The notes under the pieces: generated by a model
What the model was told of the DNA's origin: nothing
What the model saw: only the letters and a program-made list of their open reading frames with translations
Database searches by the model: none
From: Comamonas koreensis
GTDB lineage: Bacteria; Pseudomonadota; Gammaproteobacteria; Burkholderiales; Burkholderiaceae_C
Assembly (NCBI RefSeq): GCF_021026195.1
Contig: NZ_JAJNCT010000005.1
Span: 1-64,000, forward strand
Length of the DNA stretch: 64,000 nt
Direction of reading: 5' to 3'
Position numbers and translations under genes: made by a program
In this document: positions 48,264-57,159 of the stretch, piece after piece
Layout: each line of letters begins with the position of its first letter
How positions within the stretch are numbered: position 1 is the stretch's first letter

Positions 48264-49433
48264 TCAAGCGCTCACCGGCTCGGCGTTCAGGCGCGGCAGG
48301 CCGGTCGCCAGCGCGCGCCAGCCAGCCAGTTCCGGCTTGCCGGGCTTGCGGGCACCAAAGAACATGGCCATCAGGTCGCCATAGGCGTCGAACAGCTCGA
48401 CCGAGGTGACGGTGCCATCGCTGGTCGGTTTCTCCACCAGCCAGGCATGGGCGATCAGATCGGTGCGCAGATGCAGATTGAAGCCCTGGTCCAGCACATT
48501 GATCCATTCGGCATTGGGGCTGCGCATCGGCTCGATGCGCTGCACCGGGCCGCTGTGGATCTGGATGCAGCCGCCGCTGCTGACAAACACCATGATGGGT
48601 GTGGCCGAGAAGCTGGCCTCGTTGAGCAAGGCGGTCACGCTGTCCTTGGCCAGCGGCCAGGCAAACTGGCCCTGCACCAGGCGGAAGGACTGCTGGCGCT
48701 CGGCCCCGGCCTTCCTGATGATGCTGAAGAACTCATGCGTGTCCTTCATGCCGGCCCAGGCGGCCTGCAGGGCGGGCACATCGACGCTGCTGTCTGCCGG
48801 CACGCTGACGGGCTTGCGTGCCTCTGGCGCATCAAAGCCGGGCACGCTGCCGCCAGCAGCCACCGCAAAGCGCTCCACCAGCGCCTGCCAGGCCTGCAGG
48901 TCGCTGGCATCGCGGGCATAGACCTTGTGCACTGCCCGGCCTGCGCGGTTGTAGAACTGCAGGCTGCGCAGCACCGTGCTGCCGCCATGGGCGGAGGTCT
49001 CGGTCACCGCAAAGCCGGCATGCCAGCTGGCAAAAAACAGGCGCAGGTCAATGTCCTCGTTCAGCGCAATGCCCACCTGGGCACCCAGCTCGCCGCCGGC
49101 GCTGAGATTGGCATAGATGCCGGTCTTCTCATGCACAGTGCTGGCATTGCGGGTCAAGGCCATCACCGGGCCGCAGGCTTCCAGTGCCTTGAGCACCTCC
49201 ACCCAGGCGCCCTGGGGTGCTGCCAGCACCTGCACCTGCAGGCTACTGCCCTCGGGCTGCCACTGCTGGGCATGGGCGGCAATCGCCTCGCCTTCGCTGG
49301 TGCCGGCGGCTTCGGCCGCTTCCTTGGCGCGCAGTCCCTTGGCACGTTCTGCGGCAAAGGCGCGGCGGATGTCTGCAGCACGGGCCGCGCTCAAGGCGGC
49401 TGGCGCAGCGGCGGGGGAAAGAGACGAATTCAT
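48264..49433 (-). CDS. hmuS: hemin-degrading/haem transfer factor, HmuS family
   Basis: 389 residues, the normal two-domain length of HmuS/ChuS/PhuS. The repeats are visible: RNASTVHEKTGIYANLS with VMALTRN in the first half, and GPVQRIEPMRSPNAEWINVLDQGFNLHLR in the second. It receives haem in the cytosol and either passes it to haem oxygenase or opens the ring itself. It starts 63 bases after the receptor stop and 10 bases before hmuT. Confidence 0.93.
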   Translation of the reverse strand: MNSSLSPAAAPAALSAARAADIRRAFAAERAKGLRAKEAAEAAGTSEGEAIAAHAQQWQPEGSSLQVQVLAAPQGAWVEVLKALEACGPVMALTRNASTVHEKTGIYANLSAGGELGAQVGIALNEDIDLRLFFASWHAGFAVTETSAHGGSTVLRSLQFYNRAGRAVHKVYARDASDLQAWQALVERFAVAAGGSVPGFDAPEARKPVSVPADSSVDVPALQAAWAGMKDTHEFFSIIRKAGAERQQSFRLVQGQFAWPLAKDSVTALLNEASFSATPIMVFVSSGGCIQIHSGPVQRIEPMRSPNAEWINVLDQGFNLHLRTDLIAHAWLVEKPTSDGTVTSVELFDAYGDLMAMFFGARKPGKPELAGWRALATGLPRLNAEPVSA

Positions 49434-49496
49434 GGGGGACTCCTTAGGGAAAAGCCGGCAGCGTGCAGAGCGCGCACGCTGCCCACAGAGGCAGAT

Positions 49497-51797
49497 TTAG
49501 AACTCAGCGACCAGGCTGACCTTGGCCGAGCGACCCGGCTGGGTGTAGCTATCGATAACGCCTGAGCTGGACGCGAGACCACGCACATCGGACCAGCGCC
49601 AGTACTTCTTGTCGGTCAGGTTGTAGATACCCACGTTCAAGCGCAGGTCCTTGCGGATGCGCCATTGCGCTGTCAGGTCCACCAAGGTGGCCGATGGGTT
49701 CAGGAACTGGGTGCCACCGCTAGGGTTGGTCGTGTCTTTGGCCTTTTTGCCCTGGGTGTAGTTCAGGCCCAGCTGCGCTGTCCAGACGGCGGCCTCGGCA
49801 CGCAGGCCCACGGTAAAGCGCTGCGGATCGATGGACGACAGCGGCTCGGCGCTGCTACGGTCACGGCCCTGGGTACGGCCCCAGGAAAACGGCGTGCTCC
49901 AGCCGATGCCGGCGTAGCGCCCCCAGTCGGCATCGCCCTTGACTTCAAAGCCACTGATGTTGACTTTGCCTCGGTTGACCGACTGGAACACCAGCGGATC
50001 AGCAGCGGTACCCACACCGCCCACCTGCACCAGGTCGTCGATAAAGTCCTTGTAGCGGCCGGTGAATGCCGCCACATCCAGCGCCACATTGGCCAGACGT
50101 CCCCGTACCCCAAACTCCAGGTTCTGGCTGGTTTCCGGCTTCAGGTCAGGATTCGGAATGGTCTTGTAATTGCCCACCGGGTTTTCAAAGAAGGCATTGA
50201 CCTGGCCCGCATTGGGCGCTCGGAAGCCCTTGGCGTAGTTGCCGAACACACTCCATTCCGGATTGACCCGGTACATCACACCCAGCTTGGGCGAGGTGGC
50301 ATTGCCTGACAGCGACACCGCATTGGCGCCAAAGCCAGCCTGGTCGGCCTTGATGCTGAAGTGGTCATAACGCAGGCCGGGCGTGAAGGTCCAGTCGCCC
50401 AGCACCAGCTCATCTTGCGCATACAGTGCCCAGCTCGATTCGGTGGTATCGGGGAAGCGTTTGAGCGGAAAGAGCTCGCCCACTGGCGGCGTGATACCCG
50501 TCTGCAGGTTCTCGACATCGCTGCGCACATAGTCGATGCCGTAGGTGATCTTCTGCGCCAGGCCCGCATCGCCACGCAGTACCTTGCTGGCTTGCACATT
50601 CGCCTGCCAGGTTTTTTCCTGGTAGGTCACATCGCGGGTGCGGTCAGCAGCGGTCAGGCGGTCTTCGTAGATGAACTCGCGCGAGTCGGCATTCTGGTAG
50701 CTCAGGCTGGCCTTGATGTCATCCCACGCGGGCGTGCTCAGGTTGCGCCACTCGCCCGCCCAGCTGCCGCGCGTGCGCTTCATGTCTGTCGACGATCCGG
50801 AATCGATGACGGCCGTAGCGGCGGTGACCGGCGGCGCCGTGCGTGCGGTGTAGAGCTGGTAGTCGGCTTTCTTGTCAACATGCTCCACGGTGAAGGTGTG
50901 CTTCTGGTCCGCATTGGGTCGCACCACCACCTTGCCCAGCACCGAGGCATCCTTGTCATGCTGCGGATTCGGGGTCGTACGGCGCGTATCAAGCGTGTCG
51001 ATATCGCCCATGTTCTTGAGCTCATGGCTGCGGCCCAGGTTCACGCCGAGCAGCCATTCGACCGTCTCATTGGGCTTGCCAGCCAGGGTCAGGCCCAGGT
51101 TCTTGCCGGTGTTCTGGCTGTCATAGCCTACGCTGGCACGACCGCCAAAGGTCTGGCCGTCTTTGAGCAGGTTGCTGGGCTCGTTGGTGATGAAGTTGAC
51201 CAGTCCCGCCATGCCGTCAGAGCCATAGAGCGCCGACGTGGCACCCCGCACCACTTCTACCCGCTGGATCATGCCAACATCAAGGTAGTTACGGCCAAAG
51301 GCATTGGCGCTGAACACATAGCTGCGCGGCAGGCGGATGCCATCGACCAGCATCAACACACGATTGCCGTCCAGCCCCCGGATATTGAAGCCGGCGTTCT
51401 GGTCACGGCCGGTGGAGCCCGACGCCAAGGTGAAGCGTGCCGGTGCGCGCTTGACCGAGACATTGGGCATGTCGCGGGCGATGTCGCGGATATCGCGCAT
51501 CTGCTGCTCTTCCATCTGCCGGGCATTGATGACATCAATGCTCATCGGCAGCTCGTCGGGGTCTTGCTCATAACGCGAGCCGCTGACAACCATTTCCTTC
51601 AGCAAGGGCGCACCGTCAGCAGCCTGAGCGCCGCTGGCTGCTGCTGGGCTTTGGGCCTGCGCTGCCTGGGCCGTGCAGAGCAAGGCCGCCAGCGCCAGCG
51701 GTTGCAGGGCCAGCGGCTGGCGTGCGCCAGTGGCTGCAGGCAAGAATGTTGGGGTGGAGGACACGCGATGCGCGTTGCAAGGGGTATGGGCAGCCAC
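49497..51797 (-). CDS. hmuR: TonB-dependent haem/haemoglobin receptor
   Basis: 766 residues with a signal peptide (LALQPLALAALLCTAQAAQA). Plug domain: MVVSGSRYEQDPDELPMSID near the TonB-box position, MRDIRDIARDMPNVSVKRAP and FNIRGLDGNRVLMLVDGIRLPRSY. A 22-strand barrel ends in VSLVAEF with a terminal aromatic residue. The FRAP motif (GFRAPNAGQVNAF) and an NPDL variant of NPNL are present. The histidine often found between these two motifs in haem receptors is absent here. It heads the haem operon behind a Fur-box-like site. Confidence 0.92.
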   Translation of the reverse strand: MAAHTPCNAHRVSSTPTFLPAATGARQPLALQPLALAALLCTAQAAQAQSPAAASGAQAADGAPLLKEMVVSGSRYEQDPDELPMSIDVINARQMEEQQMRDIRDIARDMPNVSVKRAPARFTLASGSTGRDQNAGFNIRGLDGNRVLMLVDGIRLPRSYVFSANAFGRNYLDVGMIQRVEVVRGATSALYGSDGMAGLVNFITNEPSNLLKDGQTFGGRASVGYDSQNTGKNLGLTLAGKPNETVEWLLGVNLGRSHELKNMGDIDTLDTRRTTPNPQHDKDASVLGKVVVRPNADQKHTFTVEHVDKKADYQLYTARTAPPVTAATAVIDSGSSTDMKRTRGSWAGEWRNLSTPAWDDIKASLSYQNADSREFIYEDRLTAADRTRDVTYQEKTWQANVQASKVLRGDAGLAQKITYGIDYVRSDVENLQTGITPPVGELFPLKRFPDTTESSWALYAQDELVLGDWTFTPGLRYDHFSIKADQAGFGANAVSLSGNATSPKLGVMYRVNPEWSVFGNYAKGFRAPNAGQVNAFFENPVGNYKTIPNPDLKPETSQNLEFGVRGRLANVALDVAAFTGRYKDFIDDLVQVGGVGTAADPLVFQSVNRGKVNISGFEVKGDADWGRYAGIGWSTPFSWGRTQGRDRSSAEPLSSIDPQRFTVGLRAEAAVWTAQLGLNYTQGKKAKDTTNPSGGTQFLNPSATLVDLTAQWRIRKDLRLNVGIYNLTDKKYWRWSDVRGLASSSGVIDSYTQPGRSAKVSLVAEF

Positions 51798-51913
51798 GGG
51801 CCGAGCTTTCAGACAACAGGGTTGAACAAGGAAGCTGGCAATGACGGCCCGCTGCTAGGCAGGGGCGGCAGCACGGCTGGCGTGCGGGTCACAGGCTGGC
51901 GCGCAAACAAGTA

Positions 51914-51932
51914 TATGAGAATAATTCTTATT
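51914..51932 (-). promoter_or_regulatory. Fur-box-like operator of the haem operon
   Basis: TATGAGAATAATTCTTATT is close to the GATAATGATAATCATTATC Fur consensus, with the inverted AGAAT/ATTCT core. It lies 117 bases before the receptor start, within A+T-rich promoter sequence. It predicts repression with iron. Confidence 0.65.
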
Positions 51933-52065
51933 TATCGACAAAATAGCCCTGCAACAGATTGTGCCGCAGCCAAATAGCGACAGATCCAGCGGAATGCATG
52001 AGGTCGGCTGTTATTGCTCCTGGATCGCTCAGCAGATCGACGGTTTAGCAAGGGGCTTGCGCCAA

Positions 52066-52150
52066 CAAAAAAACCGCCTGGTCTGCAAGGCCTGCGTGGT
52101 TGGAGCGCCAGATGGGCGCCCTCCTTCGCGATGGCATGCAGACCAGGCGG
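52066..52150 (-). terminator. terminator of the periplasmic binding-protein gene
   Basis: Arms CCGCCTGGTCTGCA (52074-52087) and TGCAGACCAGGCGG (52137-52150) are a perfect 14-base inverted repeat with a folded insert, followed on the minus strand by eight T. It lies 34 bases beyond the stop. Confidence 0.85.
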
Positions 52151-52183
52151 CTGAGGCGCTGGCCGGATGGGCAGCTTAGCTGA

Positions 52184-52972
52184 CTACTTCAGCCACTTCT
52201 GCGCCTCTTGCTGCAGCACGCCGCGCAGCGCCAGCACATCCCAGGTGAACTGCATCACGCGCTGGTAGTCGGCATCGTCCACCGGCAGCATGAAGCCCAG
52301 CTGGTTGACGGGGGTGAGCGGCTTGTCCAGGTAGGCGGCGTAGAGGCGCGGGTCGGCCTTGCTGTAGTGCAGCGCCTCATACGTCTCGGTGATCATCGCA
52401 TCGCCCTTGCCTTCGGCGATCAGGGCCGGAATCTCGGCATTCTTGTCATGCGTGCTGACCTGGGCGTTCTTCAGGTTCTGCAGCACATAGGCCTCGTTGG
52501 TGCCGCCGGGGTTCTTGATCACGCGCACGCTGGCCTGGTTCAGGCTTTCGGGCGTGGTGAACTTGTCCTTGTCGGCCGCACGCACCAGGGCCACCTTGCC
52601 GAACGGTGCATAGCCCGGCAGCATCTGCACCTTGCTCAGGCGCGCCACATTGCGGGTGATGCCGCCCACGGCCACATCGAACTTGTTGTCCTGCAGGTCC
52701 TGCATCAGCTTGGGCCAGCTGGTGTCCACATACTCGACCTTGACGCCCAGCTCCTTGGCCATGGCCTCGACCACCTCGATGTCGTGGCCGGCGTACTTGC
52801 CATCAGCCTTCATCGCAAAGGGGCGGTAGTCGCCCGGCGTGCCCACGCGCAGCACCTTGGCCTGCATGATGGCGTCGAGCCGGGGGCCCGCTTGGACAGG
52901 CAGCGACAGCGCTGCAAGCGCCGTCGCGCTGACGGCCACGGCGGCGAGGGTCTTGGTTTTCTTCAGGAACAT
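52184..52972 (-). CDS. periplasmic cyclohexadienyl dehydratase-like / amino acid binding protein
   Basis: 262 residues from ATG 52972 (an upstream start at 52996 is possible). Signal peptide near LALSLPVQAG (seen as ALAALSLPVQAG). The SBP_bac_3 fold shows LRVGTPGDYRPFAM, FDVAVGGITRNVARL and the run KNPGGTNEAYVL, which is characteristic of PheC-type periplasmic cyclohexadienyl dehydratases. It could therefore make phenylpyruvate or phenylalanine in the periplasm or merely bind an amino acid. No ABC permease or ATPase genes are adjacent, which favours the enzyme reading. Confidence 0.82.
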   Translation of the reverse strand: MFLKKTKTLAAVAVSATALAALSLPVQAGPRLDAIMQAKVLRVGTPGDYRPFAMKADGKYAGHDIEVVEAMAKELGVKVEYVDTSWPKLMQDLQDNKFDVAVGGITRNVARLSKVQMLPGYAPFGKVALVRAADKDKFTTPESLNQASVRVIKNPGGTNEAYVLQNLKNAQVSTHDKNAEIPALIAEGKGDAMITETYEALHYSKADPRLYAAYLDKPLTPVNQLGFMLPVDDADYQRVMQFTWDVLALRGVLQQEAQKWLK

Positions 52973-53013
52973 GTTGGCACCTTGGTGTTTCGACAATCGG
53001 GAGGGAGATCATG

Positions 53014-53055
53014 CAAAAAAAGCGTGCACACCGTTGCGGTGTACACGCTTTTTGA
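53014..53055. terminator. terminator hairpin between lipoprotein and PheC-like genes
   Basis: AAAAAGCGTG-ACACC / GGTGT-CACGCTTTTT stem with small internal mismatches and A/T runs on both sides. It closes the leftward glycine-zipper gene and can work in both directions. Confidence 0.85.
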
Positions 53056-53135
53056 GACACGCGGCGCCATTGTGTCCCAGTGCCCGCCGCCTGCCCATCG
53101 GGGTTCACCCAAGCGCGGCAGGCGCTGCGGCAATC

Positions 53136-53669
53136 TCAATAACGCGAGATCTGGCCCTGGTTGATCTGCACGCGGTCGCCCGGGCGCAGATCGCCGGGGT
53201 TGGGCACATCGAAAATGCGCTGGCCGCCGTTTTGCAGGTTGATATGGATGCGGTAGCCGCTGACGGTGCTGCGGCCGCCACCATTGGACGACTGCTCCAG
53301 CGCATTGCCAGCCGCTGCGCCACCAGCCACACCGGCTGCCGTGGCGGCCATGCGGCCAAAGCCGCCGCCGACCTGGTTGCCCAGCACGCCGCCGACCACG
53401 GCACCCAGGATGGCGCCTACGCCGGAGGTGCTGCGCGACTGCGAGCGCAGCTCTTCAATATTGGCCACGGTGCCGTATTCCATACCGTAAGGCGCTTGCT
53501 GCTGCGGGTAGCTGCCCTGTTGCTGGGGCGCCGGGCCTTGCGGGTAGCGGTTGTCATAACGGGGGGGTGCCTGCACACAGGCTGCCAGTACCGAGGTGGC
53601 CGCCAGGGCCAGACCCAGCTTGCCTGCACGTTGCAGCAGGCTGCGCGAGCTTGGATTCGTTTGAGACAT
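53136..53669 (-). CDS. glycine-zipper 2TM outer membrane lipoprotein (SlyB/PcpY-like)
   Basis: 177 residues. A lipoprotein signal ends in LAAC (residues 29-32 or so), followed by a proline/glutamine-rich linker. The glycine-zipper double helix is SGVGAILGAVVGGVLGNQVG and AATAAGVAGGAAAGNALE. The C-terminus GYRIHINLQNGGQRIFDVPN, then LRPGDRVQINQGQI, is typical of SlyB/Pcp proteins that stabilise the outer membrane. Confidence 0.9.
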   Translation of the reverse strand: MSQTNPSSRSLLQRAGKLGLALAATSVLAACVQAPPRYDNRYPQGPAPQQQGSYPQQQAPYGMEYGTVANIEELRSQSRSTSGVGAILGAVVGGVLGNQVGGGFGRMAATAAGVAGGAAAGNALEQSSNGGGRSTVSGYRIHINLQNGGQRIFDVPNPGDLRPGDRVQINQGQISRY

Positions 53670-53754
53670 TGCGCTCTCCTTTCAGATCACAAAAATGACT
53701 AGGGGGTCAGGGCCATGGGTGGCCCGCCAGTATCAATAGCTTGGTGCCGCTGGC

Positions 53755-54204
53755 TTATTTGGTGCCGGTGGAGCCATAGCCCCCGGCGCCGCGTTCGGAC
53801 ACATCGCCAAAATCTTCCACCACTTGAAAGCTTGCCTGCACCACCGGCACGATCACCATCTGTGCCAGACGCTCCATCGGCTGCAGCACAAAGGGCTGGG
53901 TGCTGCGGTTCCAGGCGCTGACCATCAGCTGGCCTTGGTAGTCGCTGTCGATCAGGCCGACCAGGTTGCCCAGCACGATGCCATGCTTGTGGCCCAGGCC
54001 CGAGCGCGGCAGGATCATCGCGGCGTAACCCGGGTCGCGCAGGTGGATGGCCAGACCGGTGGGCACCAGTTGCCAGGCATTGGGCTCCAGGGTCAGCGGT
54101 TCATCCAGGCAGGCACGCAAATCCAGGCCGGCGCTACCGGGCGTGGCGTACTGGGGCAGTTGCTCTTGCATGCGGGGGTCGAGAATCTTCAGGTCAACGA
54201 TCAT
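53755..54204 (-). CDS. dut: dUTP diphosphatase
   Basis: 149 residues, the size of the trimeric enzyme. All five motifs are visible: [55 protein letters not shown] and the C-terminal [10 protein letters not shown]. It hydrolyses dUTP to dUMP, which keeps uracil out of DNA. It lies on the same strand as the membrane protein gene upstream. Confidence 0.97.
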   Translation of the reverse strand: MIVDLKILDPRMQEQLPQYATPGSAGLDLRACLDEPLTLEPNAWQLVPTGLAIHLRDPGYAAMILPRSGLGHKHGIVLGNLVGLIDSDYQGQLMVSAWNRSTQPFVLQPMERLAQMVIVPVVQASFQVVEDFGDVSERGAGGYGSTGTK

Positions 54205-54387
54205 GGTGGTGGTTCAAAAACAATGCAGCGAAGGCTAGCATATACACAACGCCCGCCAGCGCAGTTGGTGCACCGGCCTACAGGCATTTACCGTATGCAT
54301 ACAAATGCAAGCATCTGCAGCGGCAGCGCCCCACCACCCCGGCAGCCGAGGCTGCGACTGCCTTCTGACCCGCCTGATAGCGCGCAA

Positions 54388-54891
54388 CTAGTCCTTATGG
54401 GTCCAGCCTTTTTTGAAGGCCGCGATCAGCATCACAATGCCCAGCGGCGGGAACATGATGCCCAGGATCACCGCAATCAGTATCCCGATGAGCTTGAAGC
54501 CGCTGAAGGATTTCTTGGTGGCGGTGCTGTTGCCCGCCGAGGTGAAAATCGACGTGGTGGCTGCGCCTGAACTGCTGCGCGTGGTGGTGGTCAGCGTTTG
54601 CGCCGCGCCTTGGCGCTTGTCCTTGCGCGTCTGGTCCATCTGGCGGATGCGGTCGAGCAGCTCCTGGGCCTGGTCGGCAATCGGGTTGTTGCCAGCACCT
54701 TGGCCTGAGGCGCCCGGTGTTGCCTGCGCCTGGCCACTGCGCGGCCGCGCCGGCCGCTGCGTGCTGCCCACGGTATGGGCGGCGCCGGGGTTCTGCCGGG
54801 CGATGAGCTGCTCCACATAGCGCACAAAGTCGCCGTGTGGCGGGGTGTCATAGACAGAAGCCGTGTCCCTGTTCAGCAGTGCCAATTGCAT
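54388..54891 (-). CDS. membrane protein with low-complexity linker, function unknown
   Basis: 167 residues from ATG 54891, with GGAGGAG just before it; the frame stays open to 55125 but without protein-like sequence. The N-terminus (MQLALLNRDTASVYDTPPHG) is followed by a glycine/alanine/threonine/serine-rich linker and one hydrophobic C-terminal helix hairpin (LIGILIAVILGIMFPPLGIVMLIAAF) with a basic end. No family was recognised. It may anchor in the inner membrane. Confidence 0.68.
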   Translation of the reverse strand: MQLALLNRDTASVYDTPPHGDFVRYVEQLIARQNPGAAHTVGSTQRPARPRSGQAQATPGASGQGAGNNPIADQAQELLDRIRQMDQTRKDKRQGAAQTLTTTTRSSSGAATTSIFTSAGNSTATKKSFSGFKLIGILIAVILGIMFPPLGIVMLIAAFKKGWTHKD

Positions 54892-55145
54892 CTCCTCCTG
54901 GCGCTGTCGCCTGCAAGTGGCGGCAGCGATTGATAGTTTCAAACTCCGGCATAGCAAGCCTGCATGCCCGGACCCTCTTGTCCCTCTGAGAGCGCATTGT
55001 GCTTGACATCCAGCGCCCCTACAACGCGTCAGATGCGGCGCCCGCTGCCTGCACCCGGCCTTGCTTTCTGTCACAATGGCCTCAACTTTTGTCCATGGCG
55101 CAACCCCTGGCGCCAAAAAACCCAAAATTTAACGAGGAACCTGCC

Positions 55146-55478
55146 ATGTCGGAATCCCTGATCAAGCACACCAACGAAGCCAGCTTTGACGGCGATGTTC
55201 TGCAACCCAACACCAATGTTCTGGTGGACTTCTGGGCCGAATGGTGCGGCCCTTGCAAGCAGATCGCCCCGGTGCTGGAAGAAGTGTCGGTCAGCTACAA
55301 GGACAAGCTGCAGATCGCCAAGGTCAATGTCGATGAAAACCGCGCCATCTCGGCCAAGTTCGGCATCCGTGGTATCCCTACCCTGATGCTGTTCAAGAAC
55401 GGCCAGCTTGCCGCCACCAAGGTTGGCGCACTGAACAAGGCCCAACTGACGGCCTTCCTGGACGAGCAACTGGCCTGA
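55146..55478 (+). CDS. trxA: thioredoxin 1
   Basis: 110 residues. The redox centre is [17 protein letters not shown], the conserved proline is in [15 protein letters not shown], and the buried aspartate is in the [10 protein letters not shown] strand. It keeps cytosolic protein thiols reduced. ATG 55146 follows GAGGAACC. In many proteobacteria trxA precedes rho, as here. Confidence 0.97.
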   Translation: MSESLIKHTNEASFDGDVLQPNTNVLVDFWAEWCGPCKQIAPVLEEVSVSYKDKLQIAKVNVDENRAISAKFGIRGIPTLMLFKNGQLAATKVGALNKAQLTAFLDEQLA

Positions 55479-55842
55479 ATCCAGACCTGGTGCATGCCCG
55501 GCCGCCGCGTCTGCACCTAGGCATGGCCGCCAAACGTGGCGGCCCCCGCCAACACAGCACGGTTTTTACCGTGCTTTTTTCATTTTTCAAGCATTTGATT
55601 TTTCTGTGTTTTTTATAGAAAATCAAAATCCCTAGCCGCATCGTGTTCCGCCGGATACATATAGTTGATAATTCAGGCGGGATGTTCCTGCAACAACCTG
55701 TCTATAATCCGCAATCAGATCACCGATCGTATTCCGACCAAGAATAGATCAAGCATGGTCTCCGGCTTCGCGGTCTCCCGCTTATTGCACCGGCTCTGCA
55801 TTCCCCCTACCTCTAACAGTTACTCCGTTCTGGAGTCCATCC
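55479..55842. other. trxA-rho intergenic leader region
   Basis: 364 bases. After the trxA terminator there is an A+T-rich part (55580-55690) with an inverted repeat TTTGATTTT (55594-55602) / AAAATCAAA (55619-55627), and then about 150 bases of leader before rho. The rho leader in enterobacteria is a target of Rho itself, and autoregulation is plausible here. Confidence 0.55.
55525..55580 (+). terminator. trxA terminator
   Basis: AGCACGG / CCGTGCT with loop TTTTTA (55556-55575), followed by six T. A second, GC-rich hairpin (GGCCGCC / GGCGGCC, 55525-55544) precedes it. Confidence 0.88.
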
Positions 55843-57105
55843 ATGCACTTAAATGAGCTCAAGGCACTGCATGTGTCTGAAGTCCTCAAGCTGGCAGAAG
55901 AGCTTGAAATTGAAAATACTGGCCGCATGCGCAAACAGGAGTTGATGTTTGCGATCATCAAGAAGCGAGCCAAAGCCGGTGAACAGGTTTTTGCCGATGG
56001 CGTTCTGGAAATCCTCCCCGATGGATTTGGCTTTCTGCGAAGCCTCGATACCAGCTTCACCGCCAGCACCGACGATATCTACATCTCCCCCAGCCAGGTG
56101 CGCCGCTTCAACCTGCACACCGGCGACATGATTGAAGGCGAAGTGCGCACGCCCAAAGACGGCGAGCGCTACTTTGCCCTGACCAAGCTCGACAAGGTCA
56201 ACGGTCTGCCCCCTGAGCAGAACAAGCACAAGATGATGTTCGAGAACCTGACGCCGCTGTTCCCCAAGGAACAGATGCGTCTGGAGCGCGACATCAAGGC
56301 CGAGGAAAACATCACCGGCCGCCTGATCGACATCATCGCGCCCATTGGTCGTGGTCAGCGCGCACTGATCGTCGCGCCCCCCAAGAGCGGCAAGACGATG
56401 ATGATGCAGAGCATTGCACACGCCATCACCGCCAACTACCCCGATGTGCACATGATGGTGCTGCTCATTGACGAGCGCCCTGAAGAAGTGACGGAAATGC
56501 AGCGCTCGGTCAAGGGCGAGATCATTGCATCGACCTTTGACGAACCCGCTGCCCGCCACGTGCACGTGGCCGAAATGGTCATCGAGCGCGCCAAGCGCCT
56601 GGTGGAAATGGGCCAGGACGTCGTCATCATGCTGGACTCCATCACCCGTCTGGCCCGCGCCTACAACAACGTTGTGCCTTCGTCGGGCAAGGTGCTCTCC
56701 GGTGGTGTGGATGCCAATGCGCTGCAGCGCCCCAAGCGCTTCTTTGGCGCGGCCCGCAATGTCGAAGAAGGTGGCTCGCTCACCATCATCGCCACCGCAC
56801 TGGTCGACACCGGCAGCCGCATGGACGAAGTGATCTTTGAAGAATTCAAGGGCACCGGCAACAGTGAACTGCACCTGAGCCGCCGTCTGTACGAAAAGCG
56901 CGTCTTCCCCGCCATCGAGCTCAACAAGAGCGGCACCCGCCGCGAAGAGATGCTGCTGGCGCCCGAGATCCTGCAAAAGACCCGCATCCTGCGCCAGTTC
57001 ATGTACAACATGGACGAGATCGAGTCGATGGAGCTGATGATCAAGAACATGAAGCAGACCAAGAGCAATGTCGAATTCTTCGACATGATGCGCCGAGGCG
57101 GCTAA
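55843..57105 (+). CDS. rho: transcription termination factor Rho
   Basis: 420 residues, of normal length. The N-terminal RNA-binding domain holds [32 protein letters not shown]-type OSB-fold sequence. The ATPase core has the P-loop [12 protein letters not shown], the Walker [16 protein letters not shown], and the secondary RNA sites [20 protein letters not shown] (Q/R loops). The hexamer travels on untranslated RNA and ends transcription. Nothing unusual was seen. Confidence 0.98.
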   Translation: MHLNELKALHVSEVLKLAEELEIENTGRMRKQELMFAIIKKRAKAGEQVFADGVLEILPDGFGFLRSLDTSFTASTDDIYISPSQVRRFNLHTGDMIEGEVRTPKDGERYFALTKLDKVNGLPPEQNKHKMMFENLTPLFPKEQMRLERDIKAEENITGRLIDIIAPIGRGQRALIVAPPKSGKTMMMQSIAHAITANYPDVHMMVLLIDERPEEVTEMQRSVKGEIIASTFDEPAARHVHVAEMVIERAKRLVEMGQDVVIMLDSITRLARAYNNVVPSSGKVLSGGVDANALQRPKRFFGAARNVEEGGSLTIIATALVDTGSRMDEVIFEEFKGTGNSELHLSRRLYEKRVFPAIELNKSGTRREEMLLAPEILQKTRILRQFMYNMDEIESMELMIKNMKQTKSNVEFFDMMRRGG

Positions 57106-57159
57106 GCCCCGCTCAGCGCCATCCGGCCTGCCAACCCTCCGCTCAAACGGAGGGTTTTT

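Larger units (their letters stand above)
51798..52183. other. promoter region of the haem operon and terminator region
   Basis: 386 bases. The left part contains the Fur-box-like site and the promoter of the receptor gene; the right part carries the terminator of the leftward binding-protein gene. No gene is seen. Confidence 0.6.
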
